A DNA stretch of 64,000 bases from Mytilus edulis (lineage: Eukaryota > Mollusca > Bivalvia > Mytilida > Mytilidae). Positions 36,601 through 46,682 of this stretch are shown one piece after another. The stretch covers positions 29,969,585 to 30,033,584 of the forward strand of contig NC_092345.1 of the NCBI RefSeq assembly GCF_963676685.1, written 5' to 3'. The translations under genes and the position numbers were made by a program. Every line of letters begins with the position of its first letter. Within the stretch, counting starts at the first letter, position 1. The notes under the pieces are model-generated. The model ran no database searches. It had not been told where the DNA came from and saw only the letters and a program-made list of their open reading frames with translations.

Positions 36601-39600
36601 TTGGAGTTTGGGTGAAAAATTGTCAAGTGTCCTGAACGAAAAATCTAAATATTTACGAGGAAACTAAAAATGATGGGCTGAATTTAAATTTAATAAAGCA
36701 TCTCATTAAGACAAACACTCGATATGAATATCTCGGCAATAGAATGTTGGATACGCAAACGTCAAATTGATTTCAAACCGAAGCGGTGGTTTTTATGCCG
36801 ATTTGTGCAAGTGATAAAGGGTGCGATAAAGGGTAGGGGTGTGATAAAGGGTATGATAAAGGGTGCGCATCAAAGTTGCGCGATATGGATTAAACAGCAG
36901 GCTTTTTATCAAATATTCAAAACTACTGTATTTACTACTAAATGTATGATAAAGAAATTAATCCTGTTGAACTTACTTTAAATAAAGCTAATACTAACAA
37001 TGACTGCTGCCCTTTCCTCGATCTTGATATCTATATCATTAACGGAAATCTTAATACTAAAATTTATGATAAAAGAGATGATTTTTCATTTTCTATCGTT
37101 AATTATCCATTTTTAGATGGTGACGTCCCCTTGTCACCATCTTACGGTGTTTATATATCTCAACTTGTACGATTCGCTTGTGTATGTAACAATGCTTTAG
37201 ATTTTCACGAGAGAAATTTATGTATTACTGAAAAATTATTACACCAGGGTTGTCGATATCACAAACTAGTCAAAACATTTACTAAATTTTATCATCGGTA
37301 TAAGGACATTATTCGTTAATATAGCTCAACATGCACACTTCTTTTACGTTCAGGTATTTCACATCCAATTTTTTATGGAAATATTCTTTATTAAGCACAA
37401 AAATATTAGTTTTCACTTCAGAATCTAACAAAATCTTTAAATAGACTTATTAAGAAGGGATATAGTTACGATACTGTTGTCAGGTCATGAAAGATTGCAT
37501 ATTTTGGCGTTAATATTGATTCACTTCTAGGTTCTTTGCATCGGAACTAAACACATTTATTCAAAAACCAGTTGTTGGCATGACACGGGTTATGTTCGTC
37601 TCATATGTTATGATAGTAATATACTCAACCCCTAACAGAAAGTATTGTGCCTGATATTCATATGATGACGACATAATCTTTCAATAAGTTTAATTGAAGT
37701 CCGGAGCTGGCATGTCAGTTAGCTGCTATTAGTTTGTTTATTTATGTATTATTGTCTGCTCATTTTGTTTATTTTCTTTGATTACATCTTCCGAAATCAG
37801 ACTCGGACTTCTCTTGAACTGAATTTTAATGTGCGTTTTGTTATGCGTTTAGTTTTCTACATTGGCTTAAGGTATAAGGGTAGGATTGAGATCTCATAAA
37901 CATGTTTAACCCCGCCGCATTTTTGCGCCTGTCCCAACTCAGGAGCCTTTGGCCTTCGTAAGTCTTGTATTATTTTTAATTTTAGTTTTTTGTGTACAAT
38001 TTGGAGTTTAGTTAGTATGGCGTTCATTATCACTGAACTAGTATATATTTTTGTTTAGGGGCCAGCTGAAGGACTCCTCCGGGTGCGGGAATTTCTCGCT
38101 GCATTGAAGACCTGTTGGTGACGTTCTGCTGTTGTCTGTTCTATGGTCGGGTTGTTGTCTCTTTGAGACATTCCCCATCTCCATTCTCAATCTTATTCTG
38201 GTGTTCATCGATGCATAGTATACCGGTTGAAAAAAATAAGGTCAAGTTTAAAAGTCGAAAGTTGAAGAGAACCGATTAAACTATGTCAAGATGAAGAAAA
38301 GAAAAAAGAAACAAGCAACACATTACAGTCCTCATACACAAGACAAAAAAAACTAAACATTGAACATCAGGAACCCCACCAAAATTCGGGACACATCGAA
38401 AGGAAAAAACAGTTCCTGCTCTACAAGTAGAACTGATGCTATAACACATGTGCAACAAGGTACTAACATAGTTTAAGGAGATTGAGGGATATTCTCATTT
38501 TCGTATACAGAAATCTGCCTTTATTTACATTTAGTCTCTGTGCATATGTCAACCTTGATATGCAAAAATTATGAGAGACAAAATAGGTTTCTGTTGATGT
38601 TGCATAAGTGTATAGTGTCGCGTTTTTGTGCCATTTATAACTTTTAATTGTCTGAATTGTTAAGTTAGATTAAAGGTCATTACAAATCTGCTATTGTGTG
38701 ATATCTCAGTAATGACTTTAAATATTATCTATCAACGTATTTTGTAGTAGAAACACGACATTGAATCATTACAAAATGTCCAGAGACTAGCTACTAAGAT
38801 GCTATCATACTTTTAAATTGACAAAAATTATATAGAACGACTACAAATACTGAAATTGACAACACTAAAGTTTAGACCAGTATGTAGAAACATTCAAAAT
38901 ACTTGCTGAAATATATGATAGTGAAGCAACTTCCGACTTGTTTACTCTAAACAACAGTTCAACGAGAGGACATAAATTCAAAATTAACAAACAAAGATGT
39001 ATATTAGATGTGCGTAAACACTTTTTCACAAACAGAATAGTAGACGCATGGAACAGCTTGTCATTTCATATTGTAACAATAACTAAAGTGAAATCATTCG
39101 AAAACAGACTAGACACTTACTGGAAAGATCATCCTATGAAATAAGACTATGCAATTGAGTATGGAAAACACATAATTAGAGAAACCGGAAAAGAAGACAC
39201 TACAGTTGAAGACACGATAGAGATGAACATAGAGGAGCATCAGCGCCTGCGTTCATAACGAACGTAGGTAAACGTAGGTAGGTAGATAGGAGTGCCACTA
39301 ATAGAGGAGGATCTGATTAATATTACCCTATCGAAGCAGCTGAAATCACACCAAGTATTTGTTTTGGTTCTTCCTGTTCAGTCACTAGTCTTTTATGTAG
39401 TATGTTGTTTGTATAATGAGTATAAAAATACAAATACTCAAATGTGTGTGTATATTACGTGCACTTTTACAATAAGGATCAAACTAGATAAGAATCTTTT
39501 TATGACATCTACATGTAAATAGTTTGGAAATATGTTTTATAACATATTCGAAAAAATTGGCCGATTATATATTGTTCGGAGTATTTTTAGTCGATCATCC

Positions 39601-41025
39601 TCAACATATACTATGTTATTCTACATACAACTCGAAGCTTTCTGAACCGTCCTAAACATTTCAAATAAGCCATATAATTAAATACTATATAATCCTCTAA
39701 ATATATCACCTCCGTTTCAAACCGTATGTACTTTCGTAGGTTAAACTTGTCAGCATACAGGTTGAAGTACTTCTGCACATAAGTATTATGCATATACATT
39801 GGATACTCTGATGGTATTGGGAAATCGCTGAAACACATTATCTCTTTACTAGTGTTTATAACAGTTGATTTCATTACGCATGACTGACCCTCTACGACCT
39901 CATCTGAATACCTCCATAGCCCACCTATTTGAAAAAAGAATTATAATACTGGTATAATATTTTGGCCTTTTGATCTCGTGTATTCGATATTTAACGATAA
40001 CAAAAATATGCTATACTTAGTATTCTAAGCGTTTGTTTTTGCTTAACTTTATCGCATACCGCGATGAAGGAAGTACAAAAAGTGCGAAAAAAATGTACGA
40101 ATGGGTAGATATGTGTCTTCAAGAAGACCGTACATGTCTCGGGTAAATGTTTTTTTCTAAGACCTACAAGTCAAGAAATGTAAACGGACAAAGGCTACAT
40201 GAAAGCCAAAATTCGTTAAAAGAGAGGCAAAAGATTAAAAAATATCACTCTAACTCACAGGTCAAAAACAAATTGACAATGACATGGGTAAACACGAAAA
40301 ACAACGTAAAGGCAAACATCGGTGCACAAAACACACACACAGTTACATTTTCGAATGGTTGATTTCAACTTCACTAGATATCGAAACATTTTTAACTTAT
40401 GTCTCTGACTTCACCAAAAAGAACTATTTTAAAGGTCTTATTATTAAAAAGGTCAATTTATGCTTCCAAAGAATTATGATTTTTTTCTTTCTTTCTTTTT
40501 TGCAATTAGGGCATCATAATGTAATTTAAACACACTAAAGGGTAGAACATCAATTAATCAAGGATATTTCTTATATTTTAAGCTCTAATCTAATATCTAC
40601 ATAAATTCATTGTTTAAAGCTTGAAATTTAATAAGGATCGAGTGCGACTGTTATATAGTCTAAGAGTTTTAAAAAAAATGTGTAAACTAAATAAGATGTT
40701 TATCAATACATAAAACAACAACTTTGGGATGCTACAACAAAGCAGATAGAACATAATGTGATAGAATTAATGAACCTCCGAAGTAATTTCAGAAAGGGGG
40801 ACGCTAATTAAAATCAATAAAACCAAACGTTCTCTGATATATCAACCACCTTATTACTAATTCAAAACTAATAAGTAATTTATAACAATTGATGTTGATA
40901 AAAGTCCTCAGTTTAATACCTATATCATTTGACCTTTCAAAGCATACTGGCTCTAGTCCTTCGTCTATACAACACTTTATAGCAGTTAATCCACTGGCTC
41001 CTGCTCCAATTACCGCAACCCTCAT
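28942..41025 (-). CDS. FMO: Flavin-containing monooxygenase A (FMO-A), six exons
   Basis: Flavin monooxygenase that would use FAD, NADPH and O2 to oxygenate soft N or S nucleophiles, typically on the ER membrane. Exons in coding order: 40920-41025, 39710-39924, 35200-35499, 33480-34034, 32480-32645, 28942-29222. All borders are GT/AG and the frame stays open, giving 540 aa, the usual FMO size. Visible motifs: FAD-binding GAGASG at residues 7-12, the INTSKE region with the Asn equivalent to the catalytic Asn of animal FMOs, the FMO signature [11 protein letters not shown] about 164-174, NADPH-binding GIGNSG about 189-194, LATGY about 325-329, [11 protein letters not shown] and TQWDRT near the C end, then a hydrophobic anchor. 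MRVAVIG is chosen as start because FMO-B starts at the matching codon; an in-frame ATG seven codons upstream (41046) is possible. Introns are larger than in FMO-B because of repeat insertions. Confidence 0.93.
29266..29592. repeat. Tandem duplication of ~160 bp in FMO-A intron 5
   Basis: 29271-29422 and 29431-29588 both run from GGTTTGACTCACGATTAGAA to AAGCCCACGTT. The second copy has an insertion (CAGTTACGTACG). It lies about 50 bp upstream of the FMO-A exon 6 acceptor. Confidence 0.85.
30548..30614. repeat. (TA)n microsatellite
   Basis: Over 30 uninterrupted TA units in FMO-A intron 5. Confidence 0.95.
31155..31292. mobile_element. Hairpin MITE in FMO-A intron 5
   Basis: Arms of about 60 bp (TTATGGCCCGTTGAAAAGGT on one side, CTAAAGGGCCACAAT on the other) around a GAGGGCGCAGCCC centre. 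The arms show scattered mismatches. Confidence 0.6.
32480..32645 (-). CDS. FMO-A exon 5
   Basis: A 166-nt exon starting [12 protein letters not shown] after CCAG. It contains [21 protein letters not shown] and ends in phase 1 before GTAAGT. Same length as in FMO-B. It is too short and split to show as a stand-alone ORF. Confidence 0.9.
33480..34034 (-). CDS. FMO-A exon 4
   Basis: A 185-codon phase-0 exon starting [11 protein letters not shown] after the acceptor CTTCAG. It holds NRLASGTL, the LATGY motif and [19 protein letters not shown], and ends RVFQ before GTAATA. It is one codon shorter than FMO-B exon 4. Confidence 0.93.
34290..35199 (-). repeat. Minisatellite built from the FMO-A exon 3 / intron 3 junction
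   Basis: About 20 degenerate tandem units of about 45-46 bp. In gene orientation each unit corresponds to the last part of exon 3 (GACATGGCAGTAGAACTTAG then TCGGGTTGCTTCACAG) followed by the first bases of the intron (GTAAAATT). The array begins right at the true donor and runs away from it into the intron. Many units keep CAG|GT. One unit still reads MAVELSR in frame (34635-34615). FMO-B has nothing similar at this place. Confidence 0.9.
35200..35499 (-). CDS. FMO-A exon 3
   Basis: A 100-codon exon, phase 0 at both ends, starting [10 protein letters not shown]. It holds the FMO signature [11 protein letters not shown] and the NADPH site GIGNSGGD, and ends SRVASQ before the donor CACAG|GTAAAA. 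Its 3' end is the source of the tandem array just downstream in the intron. Confidence 0.93.
35656..38205 (+). mobile_element. Reverse-transcriptase retroelement remains, antisense in FMO-A intron 2
   Basis: 35680-35897 encodes [14 protein letters not shown] and [13 protein letters not shown], that is RT motifs B and C with the YxDD box (YLDD). 36942-37319 encodes the following RT region ([40 protein letters not shown]). A 3' untranslated-like stretch continues to about 38205 (ends GACATTCCCCATCTCC). The two parts sit in different frames and are separated by about 1 kb of other repeat. No intact ORF. The family is uncertain: non-LTR or Penelope-like. Confidence 0.65.
35900..36935. repeat. Repeat inserted in the RT fragment, with hairpin end
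   Basis: 35910-36030 is an inverted hairpin (ACATGGCAAAATCCGTATCA ... TGATACGGATTTTGCCATGT). Further on are GTGACGTCA-type palindromes (36315-36345) and a short GATAAAGGGT tandem (36810-36865). Similar short RT codons on both sides (SMYTNE, MYDKE) suggest either an insertion with flank duplication or two abutting RT copies. Confidence 0.5.
38760..39144 (+). mobile_element. C-terminal fragment of a LINE (CR1/jockey-type) ORF2
   Basis: Upstream frames read [12 protein letters not shown] and [15 protein letters not shown] with stops. Then an open 68-codon stretch reads [27 protein letters not shown] and [11 protein letters not shown], the typical end of animal non-LTR retrotransposon ORF2 proteins. 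A short ACGTAGGTA-type tail follows near 39262-39290. It lies in FMO-A intron 2, antisense to the gene. Confidence 0.65.
39710..39924 (-). CDS. FMO-A exon 2
   Basis: Begins after AAATAG with GTGGGC, completing the GGLWRY motif. It runs through [26 protein letters not shown] and [10 protein letters not shown], and ends ETE before GTGATA. Its 215-nt length is identical to FMO-B exon 2. Confidence 0.92.
40920..41025 (-). CDS. FMO-A exon 1
   Basis: Encodes residues 1-35 plus the first base of codon 36. It carries the dinucleotide-binding fold start ([11 protein letters not shown]) and the acidic strand end CFERS. The donor is ATAG|GTATTA. Confidence 0.92.
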
Positions 41026-41441
41026 CTTTATTGTCTGTAATACCATATAAAAGCGATGTTGATAATTTTAAATTTTAAATTTTTTGTTCTTTGATATTTT
41101 TCTTTTTCTTTTTGCATTATCACTTTTTCGAATACAATAAAAAAAATAAAAAAAATAGTTATCTACGTATTTAACTGTTAGAAGTATACAAAGACAAGAC
41201 AAAATACGTTATTAAAGTCTCACCACTTGTTACATATAAAACATACAGCTTTTTAAAACCTGTACTCTAAATATGTAAACATTAATCGTAGTTTTCCTTT
41301 CTTCATGATTAAGTACGAGCGATAGCGTTATCCCAAACAATAGGTTAATCCCTTATTAAGAACATAATTTCATTTATTCTTCACAAGTAAGATATCAAAT
41401 AAGAAACACCAAATCCTAAAATTTCATTGGTCGAGCGCAGT

Positions 41442-41572
41442 GGCGGATTTAGAAATAAGTGGGGGCCCACTGCGACTGCCTAAGAGGGGACCCGTTCCTG
41501 TCATACTTCAGTGATTCCCTATATAATTAACAAAATTTCTCCCTGCCCTCCCCCTAAATCCGCATCTGGAAC
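41442..41572 (+). repeat. MITE-like repeat of the CAGTGGCGGAT family
   Basis: CAGTGGCGGATTTAGAAATA to CCCTAAATCCGCATCTGG just upstream of FMO-A exon 1, about 420 bp from its ATG. Confidence 0.55.
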
Positions 41573-42295
41573 GTACTTTGCTATATATTCTAAACTCTAT
41601 TAAAATTTATTGATAATGGAAATAGGGAATGTGTCAAAGAGACAACAACCCGACTAAAAAGCAAATAACATGCAAAGGCCACTAATGGGTCTTCAATGCA
41701 GCTAGAAAATCCCGACTGAGAAAATCTAAGTTTAGGTTGAAAGCATTTTCATCCACTTGTTTGAATTGATAATTTAGTCTAAGAAAACTAGAAATGGACA
41801 TAGAGGGCCTAAATCTAAACCACCCAATGCAACGTAAACAAACATGAGGGTTCACTTTTATATATTTTATATTTTTTCCTTTATCAGTTTATCATTCATA
41901 AAATTAAAGATTGTAATGAGGCCATATATAAGAGATAAAATACTCGAACTGTTTAATTGTTTACCTTGCACGGACAATGAAGGACATCAATATGTTTTGG
42001 ATAAAATATCAAAAGCACTTTTCTCAGGATGATCTCAATGTAGATCAGAGCAGGATAACTGTAGAAAACATGTGAATTCAGACTTCATAAAGCTAAATAT
42101 GTGATGACTTACCTGGTATCCGCTCAGCGTATAGTTTAACGATAATCGTTCCAAACAGAGGCTAAATTTATAAAATCATATTGTTGACCTTTAACTAGTT
42201 AAATAGTCTCGATGCACCAGAGTTATCGTTCTACATATGCACACGGAGCGTCTGGATAATCGAGACTACTAGTTATTGCGTTATACTGCAGTCTC
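41573..42295. other. Flank between FMO-A and repeats
   Basis: Includes a reverse fragment of the 38060-38205 retroelement tail (about 41625-41710: GGGAATGTGTCAAAGAGACA). Nothing else is recognised. Confidence 0.45.
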
Positions 42296-42299
42296 ATTT

Positions 42300-42490
42300 G
42301 GAAATAGTTTATTGCAAAGCTCTGATTTCTTTCACGGATTTGGCTATACTTTTTGGACCTTTTGGATTATAGCTCTTCATCTTTTATATAAACTTTGGAT
42401 TTCAAATATTTTGGCCACGAGCATCACTGAAGAGACATGTATTGTCGAAATGCGCATCTGGTGCAAGAAAATTGGTACCGTTTATTTAAT
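42300..42490 (+). repeat. Dispersed repeat with GAGCATCACTGAAGAGACAT core
   Basis: Reads TTTGGATTATAGCTCTTCAT, GAGCATCACTGAAGAGACAT and CGAAATGCGCATCTGGTGCA. Related copies are on the minus strand at 27330-27480 and 54610-54750, and the same core sits inside block B. Confidence 0.6.
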
Positions 42491-42595
42491 TATTGAGATA
42501 ACCATATAGTATAGTGATATGAAAGATTTAAGACTTGAAGTACGCAAATACTCATATCAAATATATATTAAACAAGGATTTGTATAGTAAGAAAT

Positions 42596-43510
42596 GACTT
42601 CCAATGGGACAATTATCCACTAAATTTATATATATATATATAATACTCAATATGATAAAATTTCCAATGTATTATATCTTGAACTGTGTGAGAACGGTTT
42701 TAGTTTCATGGTTAAAGTTTTTGACATTTTATGGACGAAACATTTCCAATTATATATGAATTTGAATGTGTTACTGTAATGTACTTTTATACGAAATAAC
42801 CATTAATGTATTATGATATCTTAGCGTTAATGTATTTATTAAACTTTTAAATATTTGCACGTATCTTGTACCATTTTTATTACAATCATAATAATGTTGT
42901 TTGTAAACACTTTGATGTGGGTTTTTATGACGCAGGTGTCAGTACCCCTCTGGCACTTACCGCCGTTGTAAAGGACTAGTTTCACAATAAAATAGTACAT
43001 TGTATATACATAATTATCATACCAATCTAAATTGGAAACCACGTTCAAACCTATGATTGCATTGGATAAAAACCGCAATTTTTATACGTGTGCATGTAAA
43101 ACAGATTGCGTTGTAGAAGGGTCTAAATACAGCACAAACAACATTTTCCAAAAGTCCCCAAAAAAGTGAAAAAGTATATTTTAACAAATCGCATTTGACT
43201 AACTGGACGAATAACTGAAGTTCCGTTAAACCCTGCTGACTGCCATTGGCGATTGCCTAGTAGGTTGATGTAACCATAGATGTAACAAAATGGATCTTAA
43301 TAATAAATTAATACCAAACAGAAAACAATAAACTTTCGGCAAAGATGTAATAGGTGACAAACATGAGGTGCAAAAATTTGTACACCCAACCCGGATTTCG
43401 ACAATAAATGTCTCTTCAATGATGTTAAGGACCGAAACGATATTTGAAAGATATATCTACAAGTCTAAATTGAAAACAACGTTCAAACCTATGATTGTCT
43501 GGATAAAAAC
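42596..43510 (-). repeat. Inverted repeat block B' (partner 20536-21440)
   Basis: Mirror copy of 20536-21440. Similarity stops at GACTTCCAATGGGAC near 42596, the same landmark at which the other copy stops near 21440. Confidence 0.65.
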
Positions 43511-43625
43511 TGCATTTTTTATACGTGTGCATGTAAAACAAATTTCGTTGTAAAGGGGCTAAATATATAAAAATATAGTCATCCGCACGGTATTCAACAA
43601 TGAAAAAAAACTAATACCGTTTATA

Positions 43626-44430
43626 AACTATCCTTTAACTCTACTTTTCGCTATATAGATGATGTTCTTTCACTAAATAATTCAAAATCTGGTGACTATG
43701 TGGAACGCATCTATCCAATCGAGCTAGAGATAAAGGATACTACAGATACAGTTAAGTCGGCCTCATATCTTGACTTACATCTAGAAATTGACAATGAGGG
43801 TCGGTTGAAAACAAAACTTTACGACAAAAGAGATGATTTCAGCTGTCCAATTGTGAACTTTCCATTTCTAAGTAGCAACATTCCAGCAGCACCTGCATAC
43901 GGGGTATATATCTCCCAATTGATACGATATTCCCGTGCTTGCATTTCCTATCATGATTTTCTTGATAGAGGGTTGCTGCTCACAAGGAAGCTATTAAACC
44001 AAGAGTTCCAAATGGTGAAGTTGAAATCATCCCTTCGTAAATTTTACGGACGCCATCACGAGTTGGTTGACCGTTATGGAATAACCGTATCACAAATGAT
44101 ATCGGATATGTTCCTTACGTCTTAACTACAATCCCCTGCCCTTTCCTGAATGTGACCTACCGAATTAGACTATTTACCGGATTTGTTATCACATAAGCAA
44201 CACGACGGGTGCCGCATGTGGAGCAGGATCTGCTTACCCTTCTGGAGCACCTGAGATCACTCCTAGTTTTTTGGTGGGGTTCGTGTTGTTTATTCTTTAG
44301 TTTTCTATGTTGTGACGTGTGTGCTGTTGTTTGTTTGTCTTTTTCAGTTTTAGCCATGGCGTTGTCAGTTTGTTTTAGATTTATTAGTTTGACTGTCCCT
44401 TTGGTATCTTTCGTCCCTCTTTTATAGTCA
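43626..44430 (+). mobile_element. Second reverse-transcriptase fragment with its 3' tail
   Basis: 43640-44125 reads FRYIDDVLSLNNS (YxDD box), then [56 protein letters not shown] and LRKFYGRHHELVD to a TAA. It is open for 141 codons from 43700. The 3' tail (GGAGCACCTGAGATCACTCC ... TTTCGTCCCTCTTTTAT) recurs alone at 51045-51250. It is 5' truncated and of the same broad family as 35656-38205 but a different subfamily. Confidence 0.65.
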
Positions 44431-44871
44431 GTTAAAACGAGAAAATCAATTCTATAAGCTAATTTATAACAAAATAATTTACCAAAAACACATATGACAG
44501 ACTTAAAACAACGACAACCACTGATCCTCGTTTTTATTTGGCACTGGCACATATAATATGTGACAGGATTAACATGTTTGTTAGTTTGTGTGGACATAAC
44601 ACAGGATTTTTAGATGATGATTTGAGGAACCCCTACATTTGTATAGGAAGCACATGAAATCGACGAATTAAAAAAAGATTATTAATTTACCTTAAAATCA
44701 ACAAATTTCATATTTTTTACTCCATAGATTTATCGTAAAAAACTATAATATGTTCTTTGTACATACATTTCCGTTTTAATGATACATACATTTCCGTTTT
44801 AATGATATAAAGTAATCATTTATGGTCAAGGTTTTAGGTGTATGAACAAATGTTATGGTTATCATTTTATT
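44431..44871. other. No gene recognised
   Basis: Includes a short direct repeat, ATACATTTCCGTTTTAATGA twice near 44761-44806. No coding evidence. Confidence 0.45.
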
Positions 44872-46299
44872 GTTGTGTATAGTTTTGACGTAACCTTTGT
44901 CGGTTTTGATGACATATCAGATGATAGTCAGTTATCGCGTATTATTCCATTGGACGACAAAATTTCAATCTATCATTAAAAAAAACCCGTCAATTTCCTC
45001 AGTGTTCCCATGGGTTGTCCTTACTCTGCAATTCACGAGCAAATGAATCAATTTATAAAAAGCTTTCGTAGGTTGTAGATCATATCTAACATTCTGCATG
45101 GTATTACCTACAAAAAATATGTGTAAACTTGGATGAGGTGGCAGATTTTCATTTCCTTTTGAAACAACGCATGAGTTTTATTCGCTTCGCATCAAAATAT
45201 TGTCTTTAAGGCAAAATAATGTTTCATGTTATTTCTTAAAAATTGGAACAATTGTTTTATGCGAATTTATATGGTTTACAAAATCATAACCAAAATATCC
45301 AAATTTTCTTGTGCCCTTTTTAAGATTATCTTTAATTATTCTAATACAGCAGACATACCATCGTTATATCAAATGACTTTGATACCTTTTTCTAAATAAA
45401 AAATCAAATAGATTGAATCAAGTAGAACTATTCATATATCTTTCATATTTTACTTTGATGACCACCAATGAAGACTTTGATATTATAAACATTAGTCAAT
45501 TCAAACGAATTTGTCTTATAACTAGTATTCATCTAGGAAGAGTTGGATGTTATTTCTTTCATTTCAAATGATTCTTGATAGATCCGAAGATTAGTCTGCA
45601 TTTAAAGCTAGAATCACACAAACCAATTACCATAAGCAGATTTTGAAAGTATCAATTATATATGTTACATCACAATATATTGACCAAAAAAAACCATAAG
45701 AATTTTTTATTTGTTTCTAGAGATTTAGAGCTTGATAATAAAGATTTTGCCTGATTATTTCTTTGGTTTATCAAATGATGGATGACATGTTTTTATGTTT
45801 TTGAACAAATCTAGAAATTTTACCATTGATTTTGAACCGATAAGCATTGTACAGAAGTCAATTAATGGAGCTTTACAGTGTTTTGCTTTTATTGTAAATG
45901 TTTACTGCTTTGCTGTCTTTACAAGACATCCAAACGTGAGACAAAATATTCATTTCCAGTTTATTTCAATATTCTGCTTTATACATCTGGTTCAAGTGAT
46001 AACCCAGCTTAGTGTCTATCTAAACCAAATATCAGGCAGTGATACCGATACCATGGCAATGACCTTCTGCTATATTAGAAGACTTTCAATTTCATTCGAT
46101 TGTGTACCCACAATGCAAGAATTTTTTCTATGTGTGGACCATTTTATGTGTACCTTTCCAAATATGCCAACTGTAAGAACTAATAGGAGTAAAAAATTGC
46201 AAAAGATTAACATTTGCAGTCTAGTAACTGTCGTTTTAGTATGTGTTTGTATAGTGACTTCTGATAAGTCTTGCAATACATTGTTGCATAACATATATT
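44872..46299 (+). repeat. Inverted duplication arm A' (partner 15293-16721)
   Basis: Reverse-complement partner of 15293-16721, with matching landmarks such as the CCATGGGTTAT/GTTGTCC stretch near 45010 and the receptor 5' region. This arm continues into the rest of the receptor gene, so it looks like the parental arrangement. Confidence 0.75.
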
Positions 46300-46682
46300 T
46301 TTCTTGTGTCTCAGCATTGTGTTTCATATACTTGGTCATCCCTTTATACACAATGACGGCCTGGAAGATACGTGCACAAAGAAGAAAGGTACACGCATCA
46401 CCGGATGCAAGAGCAGAAAACAGACAGAATGGTGGAAATATGTTTACATTGATAACAATTAGAAAGCGATATCATCAAGAAGTACATGCCATTGTCACCA
46501 TTGGTCTTCTTGTGTTTGTGCAAGCATTATCTATCTATCTATCCTGTGCTATTTATCATGTTATGGGTAGAAATGAACAATATAGGAATGACAGAGTCTC
46601 GATGAAACATAGAATTTCCGTAAATTCTTTTAAGAAGCATGGTTTGGATAACAGATCCAATTATATATACGATCAGAATTAA
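45795..46682 (+). pseudogene. Rhodopsin-class GPCR-like gene, lacking a recognisable seventh helix
   Basis: Open ORF of 295 codons with six hydrophobic segments at about residues 24-45, 53-76, 92-118, 137-155, 167-190 and 231-256. GPCR hallmarks are a Cys at the start of helix 3 (92) with a Cys in loop 2 (160), a degraded DRY motif reading DHF (115-117), a Pro in helix 5 (183) and a basic third inner loop (RAQRRK). After helix 6 the chain becomes polar and ends without an NPxxY helix, and none was seen in the next few hundred bases in any frame. The N terminus also differs from the other copy by a small insertion next to the start. I read it as a truncated or decaying receptor; a spliced seventh helix further downstream is the alternative. 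Confidence 0.5.

Noticed and set aside
41026..41046. Upstream ATG as the FMO-A start
   Set aside because: It adds seven residues not matched in FMO-B, whose start aligns with MRVAVIG; kept only as a possibility.
44157..44597. 146-codon minus-strand ORF
   Set aside because: It overlaps the retroelement 3' tail in antisense and reads low-complexity Lys/Thr-rich sequence; no sign of a gene.
46070..46351. ORF antisense to the GPCR-like gene
   Set aside because: Complement of the receptor-like frame; the same shadow appears in the inverted copy at 15298-15525.
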